Origin: Actinomadura macra NBRC 14102
GTDB lineage: Bacteria; Actinomycetota; Actinomycetes; Streptosporangiales; Streptosporangiaceae
Reading direction: 5' to 3'
DNA: 64,000 bases
Assembly: GCF_001552215.1 (NCBI RefSeq)
Contig: NZ_BCQT01000018.1
Coordinates: 372,001 to 436,000 of the forward strand
The position numbers and the translations under genes are program-made. Below are positions 1 through 8,282 of this stretch, in pieces (positions within the stretch are counted from its first letter, which is position 1; each line of letters starts with the position of its first letter). The notes beneath the pieces are model-generated. The model did not search any database. It worked only from the letters and a program-made list of their open reading frames with translations, and was not told the DNA's origin.

Positions 1-324
1 CGCGACCGACGCCGCCTGGTTGGTGGCGATGACCAGCTCCCGGAGATGGGGCTGGGCGATCTCCCAGAGGCCGGCCGAGAGCGTGTAGGCGACGCCGAGT
101 TCGAGGACGCGCGGGGTGAGCAGGAAACCGGCCGGCGTCGATCGTACGTACCCGAGTTGCTCAAGGGTCAGCAGGATCCTGCGCGCCGTCGCGCGGGCCA
201 GTCCGGTCTCGCCCGCGACCTCCGTCAGCGACATCGCGCGCTGATGAGAGCCGAACGCCTTGATGACATCGAGGCCGCGGGCCAGCGCTTCCACGAAGTC
301 GGGGCTGGTCTTGTCGCGCGACAT
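1..324 (-). CDS. IclR-family transcriptional regulator, N-terminal part
   Basis: The reverse strand encodes an open frame starting at an ATG at 324-322 and running off the left edge, so only about 108 residues are visible. The protein begins MSRDKTSPDFVEALARG and continues through a winged helix-turn-helix (SLTEVAGETGLARATARRIL) into a linker, which is the standard N-terminal layout of IclR regulators (family knowledge). The C-terminal effector domain lies outside the window. It is divergent from the sugar ABC transporter operon at 823-4591, so it is the obvious candidate regulator of that operon (inference). The frame runs off the sequence, so the stop and full length cannot be judged. Confidence 0.85.
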   Translation of the reverse strand, partial: MSRDKTSPDFVEALARGLDVIKAFGSHQRAMSLTEVAGETGLARATARRILLTLEQLGYVRSTPAGFLLTPRVLELGVAYTLSAGLWEIAQPHLRELVIATNQAASVA

Positions 325-822
325 AGGAACCTCTCCAGTACGTCTGAACACACCCGATGGCAACCGTATAGCGCACAACTGTACGGCAGAAGCAGATCGG
401 GGTTGAGGTGCAGGTAGAACGCTCGAATCCCTTGACAGTGGTGACGGGAGCCACATAGCTTCGACCGCACTGCGCACAGAACGCCGCTGTGCGAACAAGA
501 GATCAACGATGGGGAGTGGCGACGGCGACGGGCGCGCCGCCGCCGACGGCGGCTGCCCGCTGGCTCGACCTGCTTCGCGATGACGACCTCGTCCTTGGTG
601 GAGACTCCTTCAGCGCGGTGACCCCGCGCCCCTGAGAGCCTCCTCCGATCTCATTCACCCCGAGTCCGGCATGTCCGGGTTTCACCTGCGACCGACCTCG
701 CGGTCAGCGAGCCGACCGGGCCGACCGGGCCCCTCGGGCACAGCCTCGGCTGGCCGGATCAGTCGGCGAACCAGCGAACGAGAACCCGCGCACCGCGCAG
801 GTCAGATTGAGGAGACACGACA
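325..822. other. Intergenic region between IclR gene and ABC transporter operon
   Basis: No convincing gene is visible in these 498 bp. A TTGACA hexamer at 432-437, followed about 16 bp later by CATAGC, could be a rightward promoter. An inverted repeat follows it at 473-493. A short open frame from GTG 516 to TGA 635 encodes a protein-like stretch (WLDLLRDDDLVLGGDSF), but I do not recognise it and it may be a remnant or chance. Confidence 0.5.
473..493. promoter_or_regulatory. Inverted repeat, possible IclR operator
   Basis: Perfect 7-bp arms CGCACAG and CTGTGCG are separated by 7 bp. They lie in the divergent region between the IclR gene and the transporter operon, just downstream of a TTGACA-type -35 at 432. 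Position and symmetry fit a repressor site; binding by the IclR protein is inference. Confidence 0.4.
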
Positions 823-1959
823 GTGGCAGGCTCACACCGCATCCAGGCGATGGCGGCGATAGGCGTTCTCATGCTCGCGCTCGGCGCCTGTGGATCGTCG
901 GGCACATCGTCGTCCGGAAGCACCGCGGACACCACGAGTACGGCGCTCAAGGCGCTGACCGGAACCGAGACCTATGGGCAGCCACCGACGAAGGCGCCGG
1001 CGGTGGCGGCCGGCAAGAAGGTCTGGATCGTCTCCTGTGGCCAGAGCGCCATCGGCTGCCAGACCGGGGCCGAAGGCGCGAAGCAGGCGGCCGAGGCGCT
1101 CGGCTGGACCGCCCAGATCTGTGACGGCAAGCTCAACGCGGGCGGCGCGTTCGCCGGCTGCGTCCGCCAGGGGACCGCGGCGAAGGTCGACGCGATCATC
1201 ACCGAGGCGATCGACTGCGTGGCCGTCAAGGAGCCGCTGAGCGAGGCGAAGGCCGCCAAGATCACCACGATCAACTTCTGGGGCTTCGACTGCGATACCG
1301 GTCAGAGCGCCACCGGCGAGCGGATGTTCACCGCGTCGGTCGTTCCCTCCAAGAGCCACGCGACCAACGAGGCGTATCAGGAGGCGATCGGGGAGGCTCG
1401 TGCCGAGTGGATCAAAGCGCGCTCCGGCGGCAAGGCGACCGTGATCGAGCTGGACTTCGTGGGGACCAACATCGGTGCCGCCCTGCACAAGGGATTCCAG
1501 CGGGGAATGAAGGGGTGCGCGGACTGCACCGTCAAGACCGTCGAGGTGACGCACCAGACCTTCGGCAACGCCCGGCAGATCATTGAATCGGCGCTGCTCA
1601 AGAACCCGCAGGCGAACTGGGTCGCGGTGCCGCTGGACTCGCTCGTGCTCGCGGGCGCCGGCCAGGCCGTCGCCGGCTCGCCGCGCCGGGCGGACCTGAA
1701 GCTGATCGGCGGCGAGGGGCTGCCGCCGAACCTCAACCTGATCCGCCAGAACCAGGGCCAGAGCGCGGCCGTCGGGCAGCCGATCGACTGGTACGGCTGG
1801 GCCTCGATCGACACGCTCGTCCGGGCCTTCGCCAAGGAGGCCCCGGCGCCGGCGGGCATGGGCTTCCAGATCATCGACGACAAGAACCTGCCGGGCGCCG
1901 GCGCGTACCAGGCCCCGGTCGACTTCAGGTCGGCCTATCGACGGGCGTGGGGACTGTGA
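823..1959 (+). CDS. Sugar-type ABC transporter substrate-binding lipoprotein
   Basis: Solute-binding component of an ABC importer, anchored outside the membrane. The 378-residue protein has a short signal peptide ending in a lipobox LGAC with the lipidated Cys at residue 23. After a Ser/Thr-rich linker comes a fold with the character of the LacI-like periplasmic binding family (Peripla_BP_4). GTG start 823 is supported by AGGAG at 810-814. The gene overlaps the ATPase gene by 13 bp, so translation is probably coupled. The substrate cannot be read from the sequence; sugar, polyol or a small aromatic are all possible for this family. Confidence 0.85.
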   Translation: MAGSHRIQAMAAIGVLMLALGACGSSGTSSSGSTADTTSTALKALTGTETYGQPPTKAPAVAAGKKVWIVSCGQSAIGCQTGAEGAKQAAEALGWTAQICDGKLNAGGAFAGCVRQGTAAKVDAIITEAIDCVAVKEPLSEAKAAKITTINFWGFDCDTGQSATGERMFTASVVPSKSHATNEAYQEAIGEARAEWIKARSGGKATVIELDFVGTNIGAALHKGFQRGMKGCADCTVKTVEVTHQTFGNARQIIESALLKNPQANWVAVPLDSLVLAGAGQAVAGSPRRADLKLIGGEGLPPNLNLIRQNQGQSAAVGQPIDWYGWASIDTLVRAFAKEAPAPAGMGFQIIDDKNLPGAGAYQAPVDFRSAYRRAWGL

Positions 1960-3554
1960 CCTCCCCGGACACCGGTGCGGCCACCGGCGCCGGCTCGGCG
2001 CCGGTGGCCGCACCACCGGCATCGCTCGCGGTGGCGCGGGTGAACAAGTCGTACGGGCCGGCGTCGGTGCTGCGTGGAGTGTCCTTCGAGCTCACTCGGG
2101 GGCACATCCACGCGCTCGCCGGCGGCAACGGCTCGGGTAAGTCGACCCTGATCAAGGTCCTCGCCGGGATCGAACGGGCCGACAGCGGCGTGCTCAGCCG
2201 TCCTGGCCGCTCCGAGGTCGAGTTGTCCGGGTTCACTCCGGTCCAGGCCCGGGAGGCCGGGCTGCGGTTCGTGCACCAGGACCTCGGACTCCTGCCCGAC
2301 ATGACCGTCGCCGAGAACGTCGCCTTCGCCCGAGGCTTTCCGAAGCGCGGTGGTCGCCGGATCGCGTGGCGGAGGCTGCACGACAGCACGCGGGCACTGC
2401 TCGCGCGCTTCGAGGTCGACGTCGATCCCGGCGCGACCGTGCGCACCCTCCGTCCCGCGGATCGCGCGATGGTCGCGATCGCGCGTGCGCTGGCCGATGA
2501 CGACCCGGACCAGGTTCTGGTCCTGGACGAACCGACGGCCAGCCTCCCCCACCACGAGGTCGACATCCTCCTGGACGGGCTGTCCCGGCGTGCGAAGCAG
2601 GGACAGACCATCCTGTATGTCAGCCACCGGCTCGACGAGGTGCTGTCGGTGGCCGACTCGGTGACCGTCCTCCGCGACGGTGTGGTCGCGGCCACCCGCG
2701 GCACCCAAGGGCTGGACCAGCTCCAACTCGCCGAACTCATGGCCGGCCGTTCCCTGGGGACGCTCTATGGCGACGAGCGTCACCCGAGCTCGGCGGCCGA
2801 GCCGGAGCCGTCCGTCCGTCCGGCTCCCGTGCTCGAAGCACGAGGGCTGTCGGCCGGCCGGATCAGCAACATCGACCTGGACGTACGAGCCGGGGAGATC
2901 GTCGGCCTTGCCGGTCTCCTCGGGTCCGGCCGGTCGACGCTGCTGAGGACGATCTTCGGCGCCGTTCGCCCGACGTCCGGGACGTTGAAGCTCGAGGGTG
3001 AGGCGGTGACGTCGCCGTCGATCAAGACGGCCATGCGCCGCGGAGTCGCGCTCGTGCCCGAGGACCGGCTCGCCGATGCCCTCTTCCACGAGTCATCGGT
3101 CGCGCAGAACATCACCATCGCCACGCTGGCGCGCTACGTGCGCTGGCTGCGGCTCTCCCGCTCACGCGAGCGGGCCGTGGCCGCAGACATGATCGGCGAC
3201 CTACAGATCAAGACGACCGGCCCGGACCAGACGGTGGCCCGCCTTTCGGGCGGCAACCAGCAGAAGGCCGTCGTCGCCCGCTGGCTCCAGCGCGCCCCTC
3301 GCGTCCTGCTCCTCGACGAACCGACCCAGGGCGTCGACGTCATGACCCGCGCCGACATCTACGAGCGCGTGCGCACGGTCGCCGCGACCGGCACGTCCGT
3401 GATCGTCGCCTCGTCCGATGTCGAAGAGCTGGCTCACCTCTGCGACCGGGTGGTGGTCCTCAGGGCGGGACGCGTGACCGCGGAGCTCTCCGGAACGGAG
3501 ATCTCCGTTCGCGACATCGTCAAATACTCATATGCGGACAAGGAGGCATCATGA
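1947..3554 (+). CDS. ABC transporter ATP-binding protein with two ATPase domains (RbsA/MglA type)
   Basis: Energising subunit of the importer, 535 residues with two ABC domains in tandem, the usual size for RbsA/MglA. Domain 1 has Walker A GGNGSGKST (about 59-67) and Walker B LVLDEPTASLP (about 191-201), but its signature region reads RTLRPADRAMVAIAR instead of LSGGQ. Domain 2 has a Walker A with Lys replaced by Arg (GLLGSGRST, about 323-331), an intact signature LSGGNQQK (about 433-440) and Walker B LLLDEPTQG. Such complementary degeneracy is normal for this family. GTG 1947 was chosen; GTG 1956 is an alternative. The gene overlaps the lipoprotein gene upstream and the permease gene downstream. 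Confidence 0.9.
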   Translation: MGTVTSPDTGAATGAGSAPVAAPPASLAVARVNKSYGPASVLRGVSFELTRGHIHALAGGNGSGKSTLIKVLAGIERADSGVLSRPGRSEVELSGFTPVQAREAGLRFVHQDLGLLPDMTVAENVAFARGFPKRGGRRIAWRRLHDSTRALLARFEVDVDPGATVRTLRPADRAMVAIARALADDDPDQVLVLDEPTASLPHHEVDILLDGLSRRAKQGQTILYVSHRLDEVLSVADSVTVLRDGVVAATRGTQGLDQLQLAELMAGRSLGTLYGDERHPSSAAEPEPSVRPAPVLEARGLSAGRISNIDLDVRAGEIVGLAGLLGSGRSTLLRTIFGAVRPTSGTLKLEGEAVTSPSIKTAMRRGVALVPEDRLADALFHESSVAQNITIATLARYVRWLRLSRSRERAVAADMIGDLQIKTTGPDQTVARLSGGNQQKAVVARWLQRAPRVLLLDEPTQGVDVMTRADIYERVRTVAATGTSVIVASSDVEELAHLCDRVVVLRAGRVTAELSGTEISVRDIVKYSYADKEAS

Positions 3555-4591
3555 GCGGCACCCGCTTGCGTGAATCGACGCGGGAATCGGCATCGGATCA
3601 GCCGGTCGTCGCAAGGACCAGGCGCCTCAGCGCGTTCGGGGAACGATACGGACTCGTCTTCCTGCTCGCCGGGGTCATCGTGTTCTTCAGCGTGCTGCCC
3701 GCGAGTTCGGCGGCCTTCACCACCACCGCCAACATCCAGTCGGTACTCGCGAGCATCGCCGTCGTCTCGGTGCTCGCCATCGCCACGGTCTTTCCGCTCG
3801 CATGCGGGCAGTTCGACTTCTCGATCGCGGCCACGTCGCTGGTGTCGTCGATCGTCTGTGCCGCGATGATGGCTAACCACCAGGCCCCTCTGGTACTCGC
3901 GGTCCTGTGCGGCGTGGGTGCCGGCGTGCTGATCGGTCTGGTCAACGCCGTGCTCGTCGCCCTTCTGCGGCTCAACGCCTTCATCATCACGATCGGCACG
4001 GCCACGCTTCTCCCAGGACTGGTGCAGTGGTACACGCACGGCGTCGACCTGGTCCGCGACATCCCGCAGCCGCTGCGCGACTTCGGGTCGCTCACGTTGC
4101 TCGGGCTTCCCCGGGTCATCTGGCTGGTGGCGCTCATGACCGCCGTCTGCTGGTTCGTCCTGGCCCACACCGCCTTCGGCCGGCGGCTCTATGCGGTCGG
4201 GAGCAACGCGTCCGCCGCCCGGCTGGTCGGCATCCCCGTCACCGCGCTGACCTTCTGCGCGCTCGGGATCTCGGGTGGCCTCGCCGGCGTCGCGGGCGTG
4301 ATCCTCACCGCCCGGAACGGTGGCGGGCTCGTCAACAGTGGCGTCGACCTCCTCTTTCCGGCGCTCGCCGCCGTCTTCCTGGGCGCCACGGCGATCGATC
4401 CGGGCCGCTACAACGTGCTGGGCGCGGTCGTCGGCACCCTGTTCGTCGCCGTGTCGGTCAGCGGCCTGACGCTCGCCGGCGCCGCGGAGTGGGTCCCCGC
4501 CGTGTTCAACGGCGCGGCACTGATCGTCGCGGTCGCCGTCTCGACACTGTTGGCGCGTCGGCGCGGTAGCTCTCCCGGAGGCGCCGGCTAG
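3551..4591 (+). CDS. ABC transporter permease (RbsC/MglC type)
   Basis: Membrane channel of the importer: 346 residues with about eight to ten hydrophobic segments after a short charged N-terminus. The region GSNASAARLVGIPV is typical of the BPD_transp_2 family used with ribose/galactose ATPases. The ATG overlaps the preceding stop by 4 bp (ATGA). Only one permease gene is present, so the channel is probably a homodimer. A GC-rich hairpin follows the stop. Confidence 0.9.
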   Translation: MSGTRLRESTRESASDQPVVARTRRLSAFGERYGLVFLLAGVIVFFSVLPASSAAFTTTANIQSVLASIAVVSVLAIATVFPLACGQFDFSIAATSLVSSIVCAAMMANHQAPLVLAVLCGVGAGVLIGLVNAVLVALLRLNAFIITIGTATLLPGLVQWYTHGVDLVRDIPQPLRDFGSLTLLGLPRVIWLVALMTAVCWFVLAHTAFGRRLYAVGSNASAARLVGIPVTALTFCALGISGGLAGVAGVILTARNGGGLVNSGVDLLFPALAAVFLGATAIDPGRYNVLGAVVGTLFVAVSVSGLTLAGAAEWVPAVFNGAALIVAVAVSTLLARRRGSSPGGAG

Positions 4592-4593
4592 AT

Positions 4594-4620
4594 CGCCGGC
4601 CGGACGTACGGCGGCCGGCG
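4594..4620. terminator. Hairpin after the ABC transporter operon
   Basis: Perfect 9-bp arms CGCCGGCCG and CGGCCGGCG enclose a 9-nt loop, starting 2 bp after the permease stop. There is no T run, as is common in actinomycetes. The convergent gene downstream makes a terminator plausible. Confidence 0.55.
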
Positions 4621-4674
4621 CGGGAACCGGTCAGCTGACCGACCCCGTGCTCTCCCACGACCGAAGGGATCCCT

Positions 4675-5509
4675 TCAAGGCAATCCAGCCTGGTCAAGTT
4701 CGTTCTTGAGAGCGGACTTGGCCTTGTGCCGAGCGCGTAGGGAGGCCAACTCGCGCCGGAAGCCGCCGTGCTCGCCGTCCCGCTCGACCAGTAGCCGTGC
4801 CTCGGCGAGCAGTCGCGCGGCCCGCGAGTACCCCTGCTTCTGCTTGCTCGTGATCTCCCGCTCCGCCAGCTCGACGAAGAGCGGGATCACGTCGGCGGGG
4901 TGGGAGATCGCGCGTTCCTTCGCCGCCTCCAGCAGTGGCACTCGATGGCCTCGCTCCCAGGACCGCCTCGGCCTTGGCGAACCGTTCTTCGAGATCCTCG
5001 TAGGAAGGGACGCACGCGACCTTGATCGCGCGCCCCACACGGTGGCGTAGGCCCTGAGCGTCGAGAACGTCATGCATATCGGCGCCGGCGGTCACCTCCA
5101 GCCGGGCGCGCACCATGGGGTGGATCTTGGCTGCGCACAACAGCTCTTCGACCAGCCACCCATGGTCCTGGCCCGCGAGAAAGGCGCGCAGCCGGGCATC
5201 GGTGATCTTCTCCGGCGGCTCGGGCGGAATCAGCGTTCCCGGCTGCGCCGGCCAGGCGAGGGCGACCGCCACGCAGTGCTTGCAGAACCTGTCGTCGGCT
5301 CCCTGGGGGCAGGTGCAGCCGCCGCTGACTCCCGTGCCGGTCAGGTAGAGATCCACCTCGTAGGAATTCGAACCGACGACCTTGGCGGTCGCGGTGGTCT
5401 CCGTGACCGACAGATCCTCGACCCGGCCCTGATCGAAGTAGGACTTCCCCCGGTCGAAGGTTCGCGAACCGGACGACTGGCGAATCTCAGAAGAGTCGCA
5501 AACGGCCAC
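4675..5509 (-). pseudogene. SWIM zinc-finger protein, frameshifted
   Basis: The reverse strand encodes a SWIM-domain protein whose two halves lie in different frames. Residues 1 to about 190 start at 5509 and include the zinc ligands CTC...CKH of a CxCxnCxH SWIM motif (about residues 66-80). Near 4945-4965 the frame must shift to continue into LLEAAKERAISHPADVIPLF and the helical tail that ends at the TGA at 4675-4677. In the first frame the sequence turns into low-complexity Arg/Gly-rich protein, while the second frame gives a normal ending, so the break is clear. It is either a real inactivating mutation or a one-base sequencing error. SWIM domains bind DNA or proteins; the role here is unknown. 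Confidence 0.75.
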
Positions 5510-5744
5510 CGCATCCCGACCTTGTGGTGAGGCCGGACCCGCTAGTCGCGGCCAGCCCGTCCACCAGGAGCTTCGGCGCGTCGATAAACGAAGGCCATAT
5601 TGCGATGATGTTCGAAATGTTTACCGAGTCAGGGAGCCGTGGATTATTCCTGGGTGTCCGGAGCCGGACGGTCGGGATGAAAGATCGTTCTCGCTGATAG
5701 CGTCGAAAGCCGCTGATCTCATTTTGCGAGGACCAGGCGGGGGC

Positions 5745-6533
5745 ATGGACGATCAGATCAGTCGGGCACGCCAGAAGTTGGCGGCCCTGCGAGCCGATGG
5801 CGACAGCGGTGAGGCACCGGTCAGGGGCATCCCGCTCAGGGCGGTCGCCACTTCCGAGGACGAGCGCATCCGGGTGACCGCTGTGAATCGGCGAGTCGAG
5901 AACATCGAGTTGGACGCCCGGTTGCTGCGCTTGGAGCCGGCCGAACTGGCCGACCGCCTCGCCGCCGTGGTGAATGCCGCGTTGAAGCAGGGGCGTGCTC
6001 TATCGGCAAGGGCCGAGGACGTCCCGTACGTGGACATGGAATCGATCCGGCAGGAGCTCGATGGCGTCCTGGACGACGGTCTGATCGGCATGCAGCGGAT
6101 GACGAGTTCGCTCGGGGAGGCCGTCGCCCAGATCAATCGGCGTGCCACAATGCGCGGTTCTTTCGAGCCGCCGGATCTGGAGACTTTGTTCGAGCAGACC
6201 CGGGCTGTAGTGGCCTCCGCTCACCGAGGGCAGGCCGACGAACGGGCCGAAGCGTCCGCGGTGAACGGCCGCGTGCACGCCGTCGCGTCCTGGGACGGCC
6301 AGGTCGTGCGGCTCGTCCTCGATCAGGGCCTCGGTCTCGTCGATGTCGCGGACGGGGTGTGCGCGGCTGTGAACGAGGCGCTCGCCGAGGCCGAGAGCCG
6401 CGCCCGTCGAGCCGCCCAGCCTTCGGCCGAGTTCGCCGATGGAGTTCGCGCCGTCCAGGAGACCGGGGTGACACTACTCCGCGAATATGCGGCGTCCCTG
6501 CAAAGCCTGATGAACAGCGCACAGCCGAAGTAA
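5745..6533 (+). CDS. YbaB/EbfC-like protein at the head of a toxin operon
   Basis: A 262-residue, charged, largely helical protein. It appears to hold two related halves: residues about 40-100 (INTAVNRR-like VTAVNRRVENIELD) and about 170-220 (SAVNGRVHAVASWDG). Both resemble the YbaB/EbfC nucleoid-associated fold often encoded next to actinobacterial type VII-like effectors (established context). The ATG at 5745, preceded by a purine-rich GGCGGGGG, is preferred over an upstream TTG at 5724. It is 22 bp upstream of the WXG100-like gene and probably co-transcribed with it. Its role may be as chaperone or scaffold for the secreted partners (inference). Confidence 0.55.
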   Translation: MDDQISRARQKLAALRADGDSGEAPVRGIPLRAVATSEDERIRVTAVNRRVENIELDARLLRLEPAELADRLAAVVNAALKQGRALSARAEDVPYVDMESIRQELDGVLDDGLIGMQRMTSSLGEAVAQINRRATMRGSFEPPDLETLFEQTRAVVASAHRGQADERAEASAVNGRVHAVASWDGQVVRLVLDQGLGLVDVADGVCAAVNEALAEAESRARRAAQPSAEFADGVRAVQETGVTLLREYAASLQSLMNSAQPK

Positions 6534-6555
6534 GTCTGCGACACCTGGAGATCTC

Positions 6556-6879
6556 ATGGCACCCGAACTCAGGGTCGACCACCAGCAGATGTTGAAGACC
6601 GGCCGCCGCCTCGACGAGGCGGCCCAAGGGGTGCGGTCCCACTGGGAACAGTTCCGAGGCGAGTTGGACTCGTTCGGTCAGCCGTGGGGCCAGGACGACA
6701 TCGGCTCGCTCATCGGTGGCTGCTATCAAGCCATCTTCGAGGTCTTCCAGGAGTGCTTGGGAGACAACGCCGACGCGGTCGGTGAATACGCCACGGGCGT
6801 CCAGGAGATGGCGCACGGTTACCGCGAGGCGGAGGACGTTTCGCATATCGAGGTCAACCGCGTCAAGGACTTCCTCTGA
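6556..6879 (+). CDS. WXG100-like small helical protein
   Basis: A 107-residue protein with the size and helical hairpin character of WXG100/ESX proteins. It has heptad-like helices around a turn containing PWGQDDIG (about residues 51-58) and ends in a YxxxE-like region (GYREAEDVSHIEV). It precedes, with 1-bp overlap, the putative carrier gene at 6879. WXG100 partners are secreted with, or help export, LXG/polymorphic toxins through type VII systems (family knowledge). No secretion ATPase is in the window, so the export system must be elsewhere. Confidence 0.65.
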   Translation: MAPELRVDHQQMLKTGRRLDEAAQGVRSHWEQFRGELDSFGQPWGQDDIGSLIGGCYQAIFEVFQECLGDNADAVGEYATGVQEMAHGYREAEDVSHIEVNRVKDFL

Positions 6880-7373
6880 TGGGCCTCCAGCTGCCCGGTG
6901 AATTGGCATCGCTGCTGTCGATGCTCGGCTTCACGTGGCCGGAGGCCGACGAGACCAAGCTGCTCGACATGGGCCAGGCATGGCTTCGTTTCGCCGGAAC
7001 TCTCGGTGGACCGGTCGGAGATGCCCATGGGTACGCCCAGCTCGTCTGGACGGCCGCCCAGGCCGAGGGAGTCACCGCCTTCCAGGAGGCGTGGTCGGGC
7101 GCCGAGGCGCCGCGTGCCAACCTGGAGGACGCGCGCACCGCGGCCCAGCTCATGGGCGCGGGCCTGATCGTCTGCGCGGCGATCGTCCTGTATCTCAAGA
7201 TCAACACGATCGTCCAGCTCGTGATCCTGGCCGTGGAGATCGCCCAGGCCATCGCCACGGCCCCCGCGACGTTCGGGGCGTCTCTCGCCGAGATTCCGAT
7301 CTTCAAGGAGATCACCGGCTTCATCGTCGACCAGCTCATCGACCTGGCACTGAACGCGATTCTCAACGACTAG
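6879..7373 (+). CDS. WXG100/CpnT-N-like carrier protein with hydrophobic segment
   Basis: A 164-residue protein. The N-terminal half (FTWPEADETKLLDMGQAWLR) matches the helical N-terminal pattern of actinobacterial polymorphic toxins related to the CpnT/outer-membrane-channel N-domain. The C-terminal half holds one or two hydrophobic stretches (LIVCAAIVLYLKINTIVQLV and following). In many genomes this module is fused to the toxin; here the toxin is the next gene, 18 bp downstream. It may act as a separate trafficking partner (inference). The ATG overlaps the previous stop by one base. Confidence 0.6.
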   Translation: MGLQLPGELASLLSMLGFTWPEADETKLLDMGQAWLRFAGTLGGPVGDAHGYAQLVWTAAQAEGVTAFQEAWSGAEAPRANLEDARTAAQLMGAGLIVCAAIVLYLKINTIVQLVILAVEIAQAIATAPATFGASLAEIPIFKEITGFIVDQLIDLALNAILND

Positions 7374-7391
7374 GACACCGGGAGGTCGGCC

Positions 7392-8282
7392 GTGGGGGCC
7401 AAGCGGGGCGGCGGCAGGGGGACGGGCGAGGTCGGTGGTGTCATCGGCCGTGCGGCCGTGCGATTTCTCCGTCGCCCGCGCAGGCGCGGCGGTCCCTTTC
7501 CACGGGGTTCTCGCCGCAACAACCTCGGCGGTGCGGCGCCCAAGCCGCGGCACAGCCCCCGTGACATCCAGAACAGATGGGGCATCCGGCGCAAGGACCA
7601 GAAGAAGTTCCAGGAGTACGCCGAACGCAAGAAGCTCCAGATCGACGTCCGTCCGGTGAACCCCGAATCGCTGAAACATCTCCGGCATGGAAACGCGATT
7701 CCCAAGCCGCAGTTCGTCAAGTCGAAGACCATCAACAAATACGATGTGATGCTCAAGCAGGATCTCAAGGGCAAGGAAGGCCAGGTGGGGTACTTCAAGC
7801 CCGATCCGCCTCCCAAGACCAAGCCGGACGGGATGTCCGACAAGGACTGGGAGGGGCTCAACGACCGCTACCGGCAACGGCACGAGGAGTACTACGACCA
7901 GCAGGGCGCGATGGAAGAATACGGGCAGAAAGGAAAACTGGAGGTCGGCGACGATGGCGTGGTGCGCGGTACCGATCCCAAGGACGGGCAGCCCAAACCG
8001 TTCGCCGGAGACAACGATCTCTATGACATCCGTCATCATCCGAGCGGTGAGCAGCTGACACCCAACGAGTACAAACAGACGATCCGCGAGATGATGGACA
8101 ACGACATGGGCGTCAACCATGGCGCGCACAAGTACTGGGTGCCGGAGAACGAGGTCAACCAGGGCATCCGCGACAGGATCGAATACAATCACTCACCGGC
8201 CAATCCGAACATGGAGCCTGTCGTGCGTTTCACCCCGAACCAGCCGGTGTCCGTGGTCGGCGGAGACGGAGTACCGATATGA
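7392..8282 (+). CDS. Putative secreted toxin with class II adenylate-cyclase-like domain
   Basis: A 296-residue protein. Residues 1-60 are very basic and Gly/Arg rich. Residues about 70-290 recall the edema factor/CyaA/ExoY cyclase family (Pfam Anthrax_toxA). The sequence has Arg in IDVRPVNP (R87), Lys105 and Lys112 separated by seven residues in KPQFVKSK, a DxD metal-site candidate in GDNDLYD (D207, D209) and VNHG (H243). In the CyaA family R41, K58, K65, D188, D190 and H298 play these parts, with almost the same R-K-K spacing. The distance from DxD to His is much shorter here, so the match is partial. The next gene overlaps by 4 bp and looks like its immunity gene. Alternative: an unrelated polymorphic toxin with chance similarity. 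Confidence 0.55.
   Translation: MGAKRGGGRGTGEVGGVIGRAAVRFLRRPRRRGGPFPRGSRRNNLGGAAPKPRHSPRDIQNRWGIRRKDQKKFQEYAERKKLQIDVRPVNPESLKHLRHGNAIPKPQFVKSKTINKYDVMLKQDLKGKEGQVGYFKPDPPPKTKPDGMSDKDWEGLNDRYRQRHEEYYDQQGAMEEYGQKGKLEVGDDGVVRGTDPKDGQPKPFAGDNDLYDIRHHPSGEQLTPNEYKQTIREMMDNDMGVNHGAHKYWVPENEVNQGIRDRIEYNHSPANPNMEPVVRFTPNQPVSVVGGDGVPI

Noticed and set aside
4663..4676. 14-bp palindrome GAAGGGATCCCTTC as a regulatory site
   Set aside because: It has no loop, overlaps the stop of the SWIM gene and lies between convergent genes, where an operator is unlikely.
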